NCBI RefSeq assembly: GCF_003996985.1
Contig: NZ_RJJX01000001.1
Coordinates: 372,001 to 436,000 of the forward strand
Origin: Ancylomarina longa
GTDB lineage: Bacteria > Bacteroidota > Bacteroidia > Bacteroidales > Marinifilaceae
DNA length: 64,000 bases
Reading direction: 5' to 3'
The translations under genes were made by a program, and so were the position numbers. How positions within the stretch are numbered: position 1 is the first letter of the stretch; each line of letters opens with the position of its first letter. The notes beneath the pieces are model-generated. The model did not search any database and was not told the DNA's origin. It saw only the letters and a program-made list of their open reading frames with translations. Positions 1 through 9,981 of this stretch are shown piece by piece.

Positions 1-36
1 GAAGAAGGATAGGGGAAGTGTATTTAAGCCAAACCC

Positions 37-44
37 TATATTTG
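37..44 (+). promoter_or_regulatory. putative -7 box before ppk
   Basis: TATATTTG fits the Bacteroidota -7 consensus TAnnTTTG and lies about 67 bp before the polyphosphate kinase start. I see no clear -33 TTG at the usual 19-21 bp spacing, so the call rests on one box. Confidence 0.35.
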
Positions 45-111
45 TAAATACAGGAATCAAAAAATTGACTAATTTTAGAGAAGAATTATACTATCTATCA
101 GAAACATTTAT

Positions 112-2220
112 ATGTCCAAATATCAATTTCTTAACCGCGATTTAAGTTGGCTCTCGTTTAATAAACGAGTATTGGAAATGGCACAAAACACCAATCTCCC
201 GCTTTACGAGCGCATAAAATTTCTTGCTATCTACTCCTCTAACCTCGATGAATTTTATCGGGTTCGGGTTGGTACCTATAAACGATTTACCGAGTTAGCT
301 CCCGAGGACAAAAAGAATCTGCGTGAAAATCCGGATATCATTTTAAAAAAAATTAATGCCGAGGTAGATCGACAACAAAATGAATTTGGACGAATCTTTA
401 CTCAAAATATTATTCCTGAATTGCAGGATAATAACATCACTCTTTTGCAGGATGAAGATCTGTGCGAGGAACATCATCAATTTATTAAAGATTTTTTTCT
501 CGACAATTTATTGCCTCATGTGCAACCCATCCTTTTATTGAAAAAGCAGATACAACCTTTTTTACAGAACAATGCCATTTATCTGGCCGTGAAACTATTT
601 AAAAAGCCAGGAAAGAAGGAAGAAGAGGGCAAACCTACAAAAATACGCAGAGCAAAATATGCCATCATCAAAATCCCGAGTCACCGCTTCGATCGTTTCG
701 TTGAATTACCCGAAATAGATGGAAAGCACTATGTAATGTTTTTGGATGACATCATCAAACTACGAATGAAAGTGCTATTCCCCGGCTTTAAAATTGATTC
801 GAGCTATAGTTTCAAACTAAGTAGGGATGCCGATTTATTGATAGAGGATGAATATTCGGGCGATTTGATCAAGATGATTGAAAATAGCCTGAAGAAAAGA
901 GAAACAGGTCTACCATCCCGATTTTTATACGATGAAAAAATACCAAAGGACTTTCTTCGGTTTTTAAGAGAATCCTTCAATCTCCACAATATTGATATGG
1001 TGAAAGGTGCTCGTTATCACAATTTCCAGGATTTCTTTGGTTTCCCAAACCCTTTGAGCCCGGATTTGGAAATACACCCTTTTCATGCTTTGAAAGCAGC
1101 AGGATTTAGCGAAAATAAATCTGTTTTTAAAACGATAGGAAAGAAAGATCAACTTATCCACTTTCCCTATCAGTCGTACGAATATGTAATCCGTTTTTTA
1201 AATGAGGCAGCGATCGATCCTAAAGTGGAAGAAATTAAAGCCACCCAGTACAGGGTTGCTGATAATTCTGCGGTTGTCAATGCTTTGATAAATGCATCGC
1301 TCAATGGAAAGAAAGTAACCGTTTTTGTGGAGGTTAAAGCACGATTTGATGAGGAAGCAAATCTGAAATCGGCGAGAGAAATGCGCAAAGCAGGAATCAA
1401 AATTATTTATAGTATTCCCGGACTAAAAGTACATGCCAAAATTGCCCTTGTTTTACGAAAAGGTGATAAAAAAGATTATGCATTCCTTAGCACTGGTAAT
1501 TTTAACGAAAACACAGCTAAAATATATGCCGATCATGGTTTGTTCACATCGCAAGAGCTCATCATTTCAGAATTAAAACAACTGTTCGATTATCTGGAGA
1601 ACCAAACTCCCGGTTATACATTTAAAAAACTTTTGGTTGGACAATTTAATCTGAAACTAGAACTGGAAAAATTAATCGATCGGGAAATCGAAAATGTAAA
1701 AAGCGGAAAAACTGGTCATATTATCTTAAAAATGAATGGAATTCAAGAAAGAGGTATGATTACCAAGCTATATGAAGCCAGCGAGAAAGGAGTGAAAATA
1801 GATATGATTGTTCGCGGAATTTGTTGCTTGAAACCAAATAAAACCTACGCAAGAAACATACGAGTTATTCGAATTGTAGATCAGTTTTTGGAACATGCCC
1901 GTATCTTTTATTTCTACAATAACGGGGAAAAAGATGTGTATTTATCGTCTGCCGATTGGATGAACCGAAATTTGCACCGAAGAATAGAATGTGCTTTCCC
2001 CATTGAGAATGCTAGTATTAAACAAGAATTAATCGATATTCTACATTTTCAGTTGGAGGATAATGTGAGTGCACGCATTTTGGATAGGAAACTAAATAAT
2101 TTACCTATCCCAAATTCGGAGAAGAAGAAGCAAGTGCAGTCGCAGAATACTATTTTTGATTATCTATTAAAAAAAGAATTAAAGAAGAATAAAAGCGAAA
2201 CCCATTCCAATCCGATTTAA
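112..2220 (+). CDS. ppk1: polyphosphate kinase 1
   Basis: Makes long-chain polyphosphate from the ATP gamma-phosphate, reversibly. The 702-residue length and the N-terminal FLNRDLSWLSFNKRVLE block are typical of PPK1. The autophosphorylated histidine is probably H441, in the KVHAKIALV block, and a second conserved His lies in NLHRRIE near residue 622. The C-terminal third is the phospholipase-D-like fold. The next gene, 23 bp downstream on the same strand, is a SixA-type phosphatase, so the two probably form a short operon. The ATG fits the family N-terminus. Confidence 0.97.
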   Translation: MSKYQFLNRDLSWLSFNKRVLEMAQNTNLPLYERIKFLAIYSSNLDEFYRVRVGTYKRFTELAPEDKKNLRENPDIILKKINAEVDRQQNEFGRIFTQNIIPELQDNNITLLQDEDLCEEHHQFIKDFFLDNLLPHVQPILLLKKQIQPFLQNNAIYLAVKLFKKPGKKEEEGKPTKIRRAKYAIIKIPSHRFDRFVELPEIDGKHYVMFLDDIIKLRMKVLFPGFKIDSSYSFKLSRDADLLIEDEYSGDLIKMIENSLKKRETGLPSRFLYDEKIPKDFLRFLRESFNLHNIDMVKGARYHNFQDFFGFPNPLSPDLEIHPFHALKAAGFSENKSVFKTIGKKDQLIHFPYQSYEYVIRFLNEAAIDPKVEEIKATQYRVADNSAVVNALINASLNGKKVTVFVEVKARFDEEANLKSAREMRKAGIKIIYSIPGLKVHAKIALVLRKGDKKDYAFLSTGNFNENTAKIYADHGLFTSQELIISELKQLFDYLENQTPGYTFKKLLVGQFNLKLELEKLIDREIENVKSGKTGHIILKMNGIQERGMITKLYEASEKGVKIDMIVRGICCLKPNKTYARNIRVIRIVDQFLEHARIFYFYNNGEKDVYLSSADWMNRNLHRRIECAFPIENASIKQELIDILHFQLEDNVSARILDRKLNNLPIPNSEKKKQVQSQNTIFDYLLKKELKKNKSETHSNPI

Positions 2221-2243
2221 ACAATAACCCAATTAACCAAGCC

Positions 2244-2750
2244 ATGAAAAGATTAATCCTTGTTCGTCACGCAAAAACGGAAGTAATCAGATATGATATT
2301 ACCGATTTTCAGAGAAGTCTGAAAGAACGTGGAATCAGCGATTCAAAACTAATCGCAAACAAGTTATTTTTAAAAAACGTTCAACCGGGTTTGCTACTTT
2401 CCAGTCCTGCCAACCGAGCCATAGAAACGGCCTTAATATTTGCTGAGGTATTAAATTATCCTGTTGAATTAATCGAACAGCTGGATGATTTATATGATGG
2501 CTTCACCACGCAGGACTTTCTTGGCATTTTATCAGAATTAGGAGAAAAACACGAGCGAATTATGGTGATTGGTCACAACCCCAGCATTGAATATCTGGCT
2601 TTTAATCTTTGCGATCAATTTTATGGTCATGTGCCAACCGGCACAGCAATAGGTATTGACTTCGACGTTGATGACTGGGATGACATTGAAGCGAGAACCG
2701 GAAAATTAGCCTTTTACGAATATCCACGAAAATATAAAACTGCAAAATAG
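2244..2750 (+). CDS. sixA: SixA-type phosphohistidine phosphatase (histidine phosphatase family)
   Basis: 168 residues beginning MKRLILVRHAK. The RHAK motif at residues 8-11 marks the histidine phosphatase superfamily, with H9 as nucleophile. A second catalytic His lies in the VIGHNPSIE segment. SixA removes phosphate from phosphohistidine proteins in other bacteria. Its place directly behind ppk1, 23 bp away, suggests a phosphate-related role, but the substrate cannot be read from sequence. Confidence 0.85.
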   Translation: MKRLILVRHAKTEVIRYDITDFQRSLKERGISDSKLIANKLFLKNVQPGLLLSSPANRAIETALIFAEVLNYPVELIEQLDDLYDGFTTQDFLGILSELGEKHERIMVIGHNPSIEYLAFNLCDQFYGHVPTGTAIGIDFDVDDWDDIEARTGKLAFYEYPRKYKTAK

Positions 2751-2763
2751 ATCAATATAAGCG

Positions 2764-2786
2764 AGAGTCTCACTACCGGAGACTCT
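2764..2786. terminator. bidirectional hairpin between sixA and topB
   Basis: AGAGTCTC at 2764-2771 pairs with GAGACTCT at 2779-2786 (8 bp, 7-nt loop). It lies between the convergent sixA and topB stop codons. T-rich sequence follows on the plus strand. A shared terminator is likely. Confidence 0.6.
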
Positions 2787-2800
2787 TCTCTATTTTGGTA

Positions 2801-5164
2801 TTATTGCTTTCCAAAGACAATCGTTCCCTGATTGTCCAGAATTAATTTTCCATTCACTAATTCATCTGTATTATCATCCTTAAAGCCTTTGATTAATCCT
2901 GTTTTGGATTTTGTAATCAGAGCTTTTACTTGCGATTCGCTCAATTTTTTTCCCATAAATTCAAATGGCACGATAAATTTACAGCCATTCTTATAGTTGG
3001 AACATCCATAGGCAGAATTTCCTTTTAGGATATTGCCGGTTTTGCACACCGGGCAAGTCCAAATCTCCTTTTCTTCCTGCTGAAATACAATCGTAAAATC
3101 AGGATCAAATACCAATGTTCCATTCTGCTTGTTGCCATCTACAACAAATCCCTTAATTTTTGGAGTTTCTCCTTTTAAAACCAAAGCCTCGATTTGTTTA
3201 TTGCTAAGTTTTTTCCCCTCAAATTCGAACGGAATAAGAATTTTACAACCCTTATTCCAATTGGTACATCCCCAAGCAGATTTTCCTTTTACAATTTTGC
3301 CTTCCTTACATTTAGGACAAGTCCATTTCTTAATTTCTTTCTTTGGGGCACTTGTCTTCGAATCCTTCTTCTTGTTTTCTTTTACGTCCTCAACAATTTC
3401 TATTTTACTGATATTCTTTCTGGATTTCACATCCCAAACAATACCGGTAACCATATTCTTCAACTCTGCCATAAACTGATTCACCTCATAGTTGCCTAGT
3501 TCTATATCCCTCAATTTTTTCTCCCATTGTCCTGTTAACTCAGCCGATTTCAAAAGTTCATTCTGTATGGTATCAATCAATTGCATTCCTGTTACCGTAG
3601 CCACCAAGCGCTTTTTCTCCTTCTTAATATATCTTCTTTTGAATAATGTTTCGATAATATTTGCCCGTGTGGAAGGACGACCGATTCCATTCTCCTTCAT
3701 TAGCTCGCGAAGCTCATCGTCATCTACCTGCTTCCCGGCAGTTTCCATTGCACGAAGTAAGCTAGCTTCGGAATAATATTTAGGCGCTTGCGTTTGTTTT
3801 TCGGCCAAGTCGGGTTGATGCTCCCCGGTTTCCCCTTTTACAAAGGCAGGTAAAATCACTCCTTCGCCAGCATTACTATCCTTAGCATACAGTACCCGCC
3901 ATCCTGGTTCCAGAATCTGTTTTCCGGTAGCCTTAAAATCAATATCAGTAACCTTACCCAATACGGTGGTATGACTCACCTTACAATCAGGATAAAAAAC
4001 ACAAATAAACCTGCGGGTAACTAAATCATATACCTGCTTCTCCTCATAACGTAATCCAGATGGCAACACACCGGTAGGAATAATAGCATGATGATCTGTT
4101 ACTTTCTTATCATCAAAAACCTTTTTTGATTTCTTGATTTTTTCCTTCAATAAAGGAATAGTGAAAGCTTCGTAGGGCTTTAGTTTCTTTAAAATATCAG
4201 GAATTTTCTTATAAATATCATCAGTAAGATAAGTGGTATCCACCCTGGGATAGGTAGTGAGTTTCTTTTCGTACAAACTTTGGATAATCCGAAGGGTTTC
4301 TTCTGCAGATAAATTCAATTTGCGATTGCATTCCACCTGAAGAGAGGTTAAATCGTACAAACGAGGAGGTTGTTCTTTTCCACTTTTCTTTTCTTGTGAT
4401 ACAATTTCGAAAGGTTCCGATTTTATCTTATCCAGAAATGCCACTCCTTCCTCCTTGTTATCAAACCTACCTCTGGTTGCAGCAAAAGACACTTCTCTAT
4501 AATCTGTTTTTAATTCCCAATACGTTTGGGGAACGAAATTATCGATCTCCTTCTGCCTGTTTACAATAAGCGCTAAGGTTGGTGTCTGCACCCTTCCAAT
4601 AGAAAGAACCTGCTTTCCATTCGCATATTTAAGTGTATACAATCGGGTTGCATTTATTCCCAATAACCAGTCCCCAATAGCTCGCGAAGATCCTGCTGCA
4701 TAGAGCAAGTCGTACTCTTTCCCATCGTGCAGATTTTGAAACCCTTCCCGAATTGCCTCTTCAGTTAATGAAGAAATCCACAATCTTTTAATCGGAACAT
4801 TGCATTTTGCCTTGTGCAGAACCCAGCGCTGAATTACTTCTCCCTCCTGACCAGCATCCCCGCAATTAATCACTTCATCGGCCTTGGCAATTAATTTTTC
4901 CAGCGTCTCAAATTGCTTCTGAACTCCTTTATCCGGTATTACCCGAATTCCAAAACGTGGTGGTATTAATGGCAAATCATTTAGATGCCAATATTTCCAA
5001 TTCAAATTGTATTCATGAGGTTCTTTTAAGGAACATAAATGACCAAATGTCCAGGATATTTGATAACCATTACCTTCATAGTATCCATCTCTTTTGGATT
5101 TAGCTCCTAATATCATCGCAATTTCACGTGCAACACTAGGTTTCTCAGCAATACAAACTTTCAT
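2801..5164 (-). CDS. topB: DNA topoisomerase III
   Basis: Type IA topoisomerase of about 787 residues. The N-terminal toprim strand has KVCIAEKPSVA, with the catalytic Glu. GRVQTPTLALI and the TYPRVDTTYL block around the active-site Tyr follow. The C-terminal part holds two four-Cys ribbons (WTCPKCKEGKIVKG and WTCPVCKTGNILKG, each with a second CxxxxxxxC pair) and related C-terminal repeats. The longest frame starts with TTG at 5170. I chose the ATG at 5164 because it puts the toprim strand directly at the N-terminus. The family decatenates and resolves recombination intermediates. Confidence 0.95.
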   Translation of the reverse strand: MKVCIAEKPSVAREIAMILGAKSKRDGYYEGNGYQISWTFGHLCSLKEPHEYNLNWKYWHLNDLPLIPPRFGIRVIPDKGVQKQFETLEKLIAKADEVINCGDAGQEGEVIQRWVLHKAKCNVPIKRLWISSLTEEAIREGFQNLHDGKEYDLLYAAGSSRAIGDWLLGINATRLYTLKYANGKQVLSIGRVQTPTLALIVNRQKEIDNFVPQTYWELKTDYREVSFAATRGRFDNKEEGVAFLDKIKSEPFEIVSQEKKSGKEQPPRLYDLTSLQVECNRKLNLSAEETLRIIQSLYEKKLTTYPRVDTTYLTDDIYKKIPDILKKLKPYEAFTIPLLKEKIKKSKKVFDDKKVTDHHAIIPTGVLPSGLRYEEKQVYDLVTRRFICVFYPDCKVSHTTVLGKVTDIDFKATGKQILEPGWRVLYAKDSNAGEGVILPAFVKGETGEHQPDLAEKQTQAPKYYSEASLLRAMETAGKQVDDDELRELMKENGIGRPSTRANIIETLFKRRYIKKEKKRLVATVTGMQLIDTIQNELLKSAELTGQWEKKLRDIELGNYEVNQFMAELKNMVTGIVWDVKSRKNISKIEIVEDVKENKKKDSKTSAPKKEIKKWTCPKCKEGKIVKGKSAWGCTNWNKGCKILIPFEFEGKKLSNKQIEALVLKGETPKIKGFVVDGNKQNGTLVFDPDFTIVFQQEEKEIWTCPVCKTGNILKGNSAYGCSNYKNGCKFIVPFEFMGKKLSESQVKALITKSKTGLIKGFKDDNTDELVNGKLILDNQGTIVFGKQ

Positions 5165-5235
5165 CAGCAAATAATTCTAATAAGATTACACATTCTTTAG
5201 GAAGATTATACTTCCTTAAATAGTCCTAAATTCAG

Positions 5236-8200
5236 TTAAAACAAGTACTTGAATTCTATAGAAAAAATATCATCTTCGGTTGAGTGGCTAAAATTAGTAG
5301 TTAATACCATTAATTTAAAAGGAGAGAGCCAAAAACCGCCACCAAAACCGTGATGCCATTTTTCGGAATTTTCATCGTCAATCCAAACCCTTCCAAAATC
5401 ATTAAAGCCTAATAATCCCATCTCCCCGGCAAGATAATAAGATTTGAAGCGAGCCAATCGGAATCTTAAGTCTGTATTCTGATATACCATATCTTTACCG
5501 GCAAAACGATCCTGTCGGTATCCTCGCAAATTGGTTTTCAATCCTAATTTATTAGATTGATAAAAGGAAAATCCGTTCGTATTATGAGCAGCTCCCACTC
5601 GAATGGCCAGAATACTTCTTTCGGTACGTCCCAGACTAGTATAAAACCTTAAATCTGTTTCCATTTTTTGAAAATTGTGATCTTCAGCATTCAGTCCACG
5701 AAAAAAACTCCAGTTAGATGTCCAAAATAAGCCTCGCCGTGGAATTATCTTACTGTCCCTGGTATCCCAATTATATCTCGCAATCACGCCAATATACTTT
5801 CTGGTATTAAAATCGGCAAGTAGATTCAAGTCATATGCAGGATTGGTAATATCTGTAACAAAACGATCGGGAGTAGCTTTCAATTTTAACTGTTGATAAA
5901 ATAAGCCAAAAGATACACTATGGGCTTTTCCAAATCTCTTTCTTAATCGGGAACTCACCATAAATTTAGCCATTCGGATTCGATTGTATTCATCAGCTTC
6001 CTCCTCCGACACTTTTGTTCGGTTTCCTAATCCAAAGTAATAACCTTGAAAATTTGGTGTGTTATAATCAATATCAGCTAAAAAGTCCAAACTTCGGATT
6101 GTGCCAATCATTTCACCAGAATATTTCAATTCAACGGATGGATACATAAAGGCATAATTCGCCAAAAATTTGTGTAATGATCCGTATGGTTCCTTTCTAA
6201 ATTTCTGCGTTTTCACATTAACTCCTGCTCCCAAAATTAAGCCATCATCACTCACAAAATTTAAATTTGCTCCCGGACTCACAATATCATATTTAAAGTC
6301 TTTTCTGTTGTATGCATTCACCTTAGAATTTCCTGACAATCTTTTTTCGTAGGCTCCTTTCCCTTTTACCTTTGTTTTCCTTTTATCGTAAACCGCGACA
6401 TTCTGGCGTCTTGTATTTTCGATATGAACTTTATCCTTTCCCTTTCCGCCAATTACTCTGAGTTTAACTCCTTTATTCCTTTTACCAATTAGATTAAATT
6501 TATCCTTTCCTTTCAGTCCGTATAACCTAACCTCCTTGGTTTCCTCTTTCACAAAAGTTCTATCGAATAGCAATTCTTTGCGATGATCTTTTTTACTCAA
6601 ACGATGTATGGTAACATGAAGGTCGCCCTTTTCATTCCATTCCGCATCAAAAACTTCTTTCGCATTCGTGCCAACAACATCCACCTGCTTGGATAAAAAG
6701 TCATAAAATTGAATTGCCAAGGCAGGCAATTGATTCCTTCGAGCTTTTAGCTTTCTGATAATTTCTTCTCCCGAAATTTTATAAGCTTCTTTTGGTAGAT
6801 CGCGAACTGCTGATTCAATTACCTGATCGGTCAATCTACTTTTCAGATCTGCGGCCATCTTCTCCCAATCTGATTTGGATTTAGATTCTAAAAAACTACG
6901 ATCGAAATATCGGGAATTAAATCCCAATCCATTTACATTCTCAATGATGGTATCAAAAGGTTGAAACTTTGGCATTCCCCATTTCCTACGGATAAGCCAT
7001 GGTAATTTCCCATTGCTATAAAAAAACACTTGATCGCGATCTCTCGGTATCGGACGTGCGATAATCTTTCCTTTCTCTTTGAAAGTAGCCCATCGCCACT
7101 GATCATCATGACGATCCCAATCATTTAAAAAAATATCAAATAGTCTGGCTCGTAAGACTGCAGTTTCATCTACTGATAAATCAGAATTCTTATATCTTTT
7201 CTCTATTAATTTATCCGTACCCAAAACACTTTTTGAATTCCCAAAATTATTCATGTCGGAAACATCACCCTTTGGGCGTTCCTCAAACAAAAATAAATCA
7301 TTCTTAAATTCATCACGATAAATTCCAAATCGAGGATCATCCGGCACATACACAATTCTAGGATTAGTATGATATACTCCCGCAGCTTCGGCTAACTTGG
7401 GAACAGCAATCGCTGCATACGGGTAGGATTCTGATATGCCATCCTGAACCAATTTTGCAGCAAAAGTACCCTGCAACGACAGAGGGATTGCCTTCGCTGT
7501 ATATTTCTCAACGGAACGTAACACGTATTGCTTTCCATCAGCTGCTTCTAATCGTAGGGATCTGGTTTGCTGACCTCCGCCGCGTTTAATAATCCGAAGG
7601 CCACCTTTTTCTGTGCCAATATCAAAAACAGGAACCTTAATAGGTGTAGCCCAATCTTTTCGATAGTTGGAACCAAGCATACTTTGTTTCCATTTGCTAT
7701 CTGTTTCGTATTGATTGCTTGCCGCAACAGTGAGCACACTATCCTGATAATTCAAATTCTGATATTTCTTTTTTAAATCTTCTTCAGACAGATACTTTTT
7801 TGTGTATAGTTTTGTTCGGAAAGCAAGATGTGGCGGCTTTAGTCCATTCTCACCCATCGACCAGAATTCCAACCAAACTTCATCATTAGTGTAAAAATTA
7901 AGTCGGGCGAAACCAATTTCTCTGATGGCGATATCCATCTTTTTATCCGACACATAGTCGGCTTTACTCCCAGAACCAGAGACTACAAAGAAAGAAGAAT
8001 CCTTTTGGGCAAACTGAAGGCTATTATCGTGTGCCGATACTGTAATTATATTTTCTTGCTTCTCCCCAAGCTTTTTTGCCATATATCTCATTTGCTTATA
8101 ATGAGGATAAGCAAAATCCTGAGAGCTTCCGAAAAATTTGCGGTATAATTCCACCGGACCTGGAAATGGGAAATTTCCACCATGCTTACCAGCACTGTAT

Positions 8201-8850
8201 ATTGGATGATGCGTTGCAATTACAATTTTTTTATTTTGATTCCTTTTCAAAGCATCACTCAACAGAATTAAGAAGTCTGCACTACTCTCCAAGCCACATT
8301 CAGATTCCGGTTTATCACCTAAATGCAACCACCATTGAGAATCAACGATCAAAAGCACAATGTCATTGGTGAGATTTATTTCTACTGGTCCAGGACATCC
8401 ACCTGAGGGAAGAAAAACATCACCTCGCCCCAAATAATCCTCTACATAAGTTTCTAAATTCATCAAGGCTTCCCAACCATGTTTTTCACCTTCACTCCAT
8501 TCTCTATCTCCTGGAATAATAATAAGTTCTCCCTTAAAACTCTTTCCCAAATCCAATAGCTTCTGTAATTGCGGATCACACTGTTCTGTCTCCTCTTTAT
8601 CTTCTAAAGTAATTTTTTTTGCAATTGAATTTCCAAGTATTACCAATGTTCCCTTCTCAGCGACCTGATTCAATTGGAATTTCATGAAATTGATATTTGC
8701 ATCAACAATATCCGCCTCGCCAAGATCTCCAATAAAAAAAATCGACTGCTCCAATAGTGTATCATTCGGTGCTTTTGCGAACCTATTATCCTGTGAAAAT
8801 ACTTTCACCACAATAAACAACAATATTAAAATTGAAAATGTCTTTTTCAT
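5236..8850 (-). CDS. outer-membrane metallophosphoesterase / kinase-like / beta-barrel fusion
   Basis: About 1204 residues with a signal peptide. Residues about 30-330 resemble a calcineurin-type phosphoesterase (GDREW near 110, ATHHPIYSAGKHGG near 209). The middle, about 430-620, looks like an atypical kinase of the HipA/Fam20 type: VLRSVEKY near 441, LFDIFLNDWDRHDDQW near 570 and PIPRDRDQVFF near 596. From about 780 to the end, alternating hydrophobic strands and a final aromatic residue (FKYLF) suggest a BamA/surface-antigen beta-barrel. A longer start at 8874 exists; the ATG at 8850 gives a clean signal peptide. Activities are inferred from motifs only. Confidence 0.8.
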   Translation of the reverse strand: MKKTFSILILLFIVVKVFSQDNRFAKAPNDTLLEQSIFFIGDLGEADIVDANINFMKFQLNQVAEKGTLVILGNSIAKKITLEDKEETEQCDPQLQKLLDLGKSFKGELIIIPGDREWSEGEKHGWEALMNLETYVEDYLGRGDVFLPSGGCPGPVEINLTNDIVLLIVDSQWWLHLGDKPESECGLESSADFLILLSDALKRNQNKKIVIATHHPIYSAGKHGGNFPFPGPVELYRKFFGSSQDFAYPHYKQMRYMAKKLGEKQENIITVSAHDNSLQFAQKDSSFFVVSGSGSKADYVSDKKMDIAIREIGFARLNFYTNDEVWLEFWSMGENGLKPPHLAFRTKLYTKKYLSEEDLKKKYQNLNYQDSVLTVAASNQYETDSKWKQSMLGSNYRKDWATPIKVPVFDIGTEKGGLRIIKRGGGQQTRSLRLEAADGKQYVLRSVEKYTAKAIPLSLQGTFAAKLVQDGISESYPYAAIAVPKLAEAAGVYHTNPRIVYVPDDPRFGIYRDEFKNDLFLFEERPKGDVSDMNNFGNSKSVLGTDKLIEKRYKNSDLSVDETAVLRARLFDIFLNDWDRHDDQWRWATFKEKGKIIARPIPRDRDQVFFYSNGKLPWLIRRKWGMPKFQPFDTIIENVNGLGFNSRYFDRSFLESKSKSDWEKMAADLKSRLTDQVIESAVRDLPKEAYKISGEEIIRKLKARRNQLPALAIQFYDFLSKQVDVVGTNAKEVFDAEWNEKGDLHVTIHRLSKKDHRKELLFDRTFVKEETKEVRLYGLKGKDKFNLIGKRNKGVKLRVIGGKGKDKVHIENTRRQNVAVYDKRKTKVKGKGAYEKRLSGNSKVNAYNRKDFKYDIVSPGANLNFVSDDGLILGAGVNVKTQKFRKEPYGSLHKFLANYAFMYPSVELKYSGEMIGTIRSLDFLADIDYNTPNFQGYYFGLGNRTKVSEEEADEYNRIRMAKFMVSSRLRKRFGKAHSVSFGLFYQQLKLKATPDRFVTDITNPAYDLNLLADFNTRKYIGVIARYNWDTRDSKIIPRRGLFWTSNWSFFRGLNAEDHNFQKMETDLRFYTSLGRTERSILAIRVGAAHNTNGFSFYQSNKLGLKTNLRGYRQDRFAGKDMVYQNTDLRFRLARFKSYYLAGEMGLLGFNDFGRVWIDDENSEKWHHGFGGGFWLSPFKLMVLTTNFSHSTEDDIFSIEFKYLF

Positions 8851-8901
8851 AGTATTTTCATTTTGCAAGGCCATTTCTAATAGTTTGGCCTCTGCAATTA
8901 T

Positions 8902-9834
8902 CTATTTCTTAGGCTTAAATTTTAAAATGGTAGCTTTTCCACCTCTTCCTTCATTAGAAATAAACATCGTACCATCGGGAGCGAAACAAATTCCTTCGGG
9001 CTGTCGGAAAATTTTGCGCTTCAGCTTCACCGCTGCCAAAATTACTCCATCAGGATGGATCACAAGCAAAAGTTTACCAACGGAACCTAAAACATATAGA
9101 TTTCCTGTAAGCGGGTTGATTGCAACTGCTGAAGGCTGAAAAGTAAGATCTCCTTCTGAAGGAATAAAAGTCTCTAATAATTTTACAGAGAAATCGGTAT
9201 AGGAATTAAATCCAAGAATGTTTCTAATCTGCTCCTGATCGATCAAAAAAGCAGGAGTTTTCGCTAAAAAATGATCTTTTAAATAATATTTATAGATGGC
9301 TCTTTTACCTTGGTATGCATTATTCTTTCCGGGTAATCCTTTACAGGCAACCAGTAGGGCATTATCAGTTGGATCGTATCCTAATCCTTCCGTATTATTT
9401 CCAGCATTTAGAAAAGTTACTTTCTTATTAGTAGAATTTTCCTTCGCCTTTAAATGTTTCACATAGTAAATCGTTCCATCCGATCGTAAAACGTAAACCA
9501 ATGAATCAACCAACTCTATTCCTTCATAGTCTCCTGACTTCCCAAATTTATATTTTTTTGTTATTTCTTTTTTCTTCCAATTATATTGGTAAATAATACC
9601 CTTTTCATCATTAATACAAAGCAAACTATGCCTACCAAAATAAGTCAATCCAGATATCTCTCGAAGCTCTTTTTTTAATTGAAATTTACTGCTTGGCTCG
9701 TATATAGAATACGGAAATTCATTATAGCTATCTGCTAGATACATCAAATTTGAATTTTTGCTGTTCTGTGTGCAAGATTCAAAAGAAAGCAGAAGAAGAA
9801 AAAAAATTATATAAGTGACTAAGAATTTTGGCAT
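8902..9834 (-). CDS. SdiA-regulated-like beta-propeller lipoprotein
   Basis: About 310 residues. The N-terminus is a lipoprotein signal ending LLSFESC. The body has propeller-like repeats (GISG-type blades such as EISGLTYFGRH, YEGIELVDSLVYVL, GNLYVLGSVGKLLLVIHPDG, QPEGICFAPDGTMFISNEG) that match the SdiA-regulated/NHL-like family of surface proteins. The function is unknown in the family. The longest frame starts with TTG at 9840; the ATG at 9834 is preferred. It lies 51 bp upstream of the phosphoesterase fusion gene on the same strand, so the two may be co-transcribed. Confidence 0.75.
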   Translation of the reverse strand: MPKFLVTYIIFFLLLLSFESCTQNSKNSNLMYLADSYNEFPYSIYEPSSKFQLKKELREISGLTYFGRHSLLCINDEKGIIYQYNWKKKEITKKYKFGKSGDYEGIELVDSLVYVLRSDGTIYYVKHLKAKENSTNKKVTFLNAGNNTEGLGYDPTDNALLVACKGLPGKNNAYQGKRAIYKYYLKDHFLAKTPAFLIDQEQIRNILGFNSYTDFSVKLLETFIPSEGDLTFQPSAVAINPLTGNLYVLGSVGKLLLVIHPDGVILAAVKLKRKIFRQPEGICFAPDGTMFISNEGRGGKATILKFKPKK

Positions 9835-9981
9835 TTTCAATTTTCAAATCTAATATTAATAGAAATTTAAAATTACATAAATAAGCCTCAAATCCCAATA
9901 AAAATAGGAATGCAATGATTTACCACAAAGAATAAATCCATTTCCGCTTTAATGATTATATTTATTCGGAATTAAGATAAT

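Noticed and set aside
3129-3776. plus-strand frames within topB
   Set aside because: They are shadows of a strongly conserved gene.
8684-9139. 151-codon plus-strand frame
   Set aside because: It spans two minus-strand genes in the wrong frame and has no family features.
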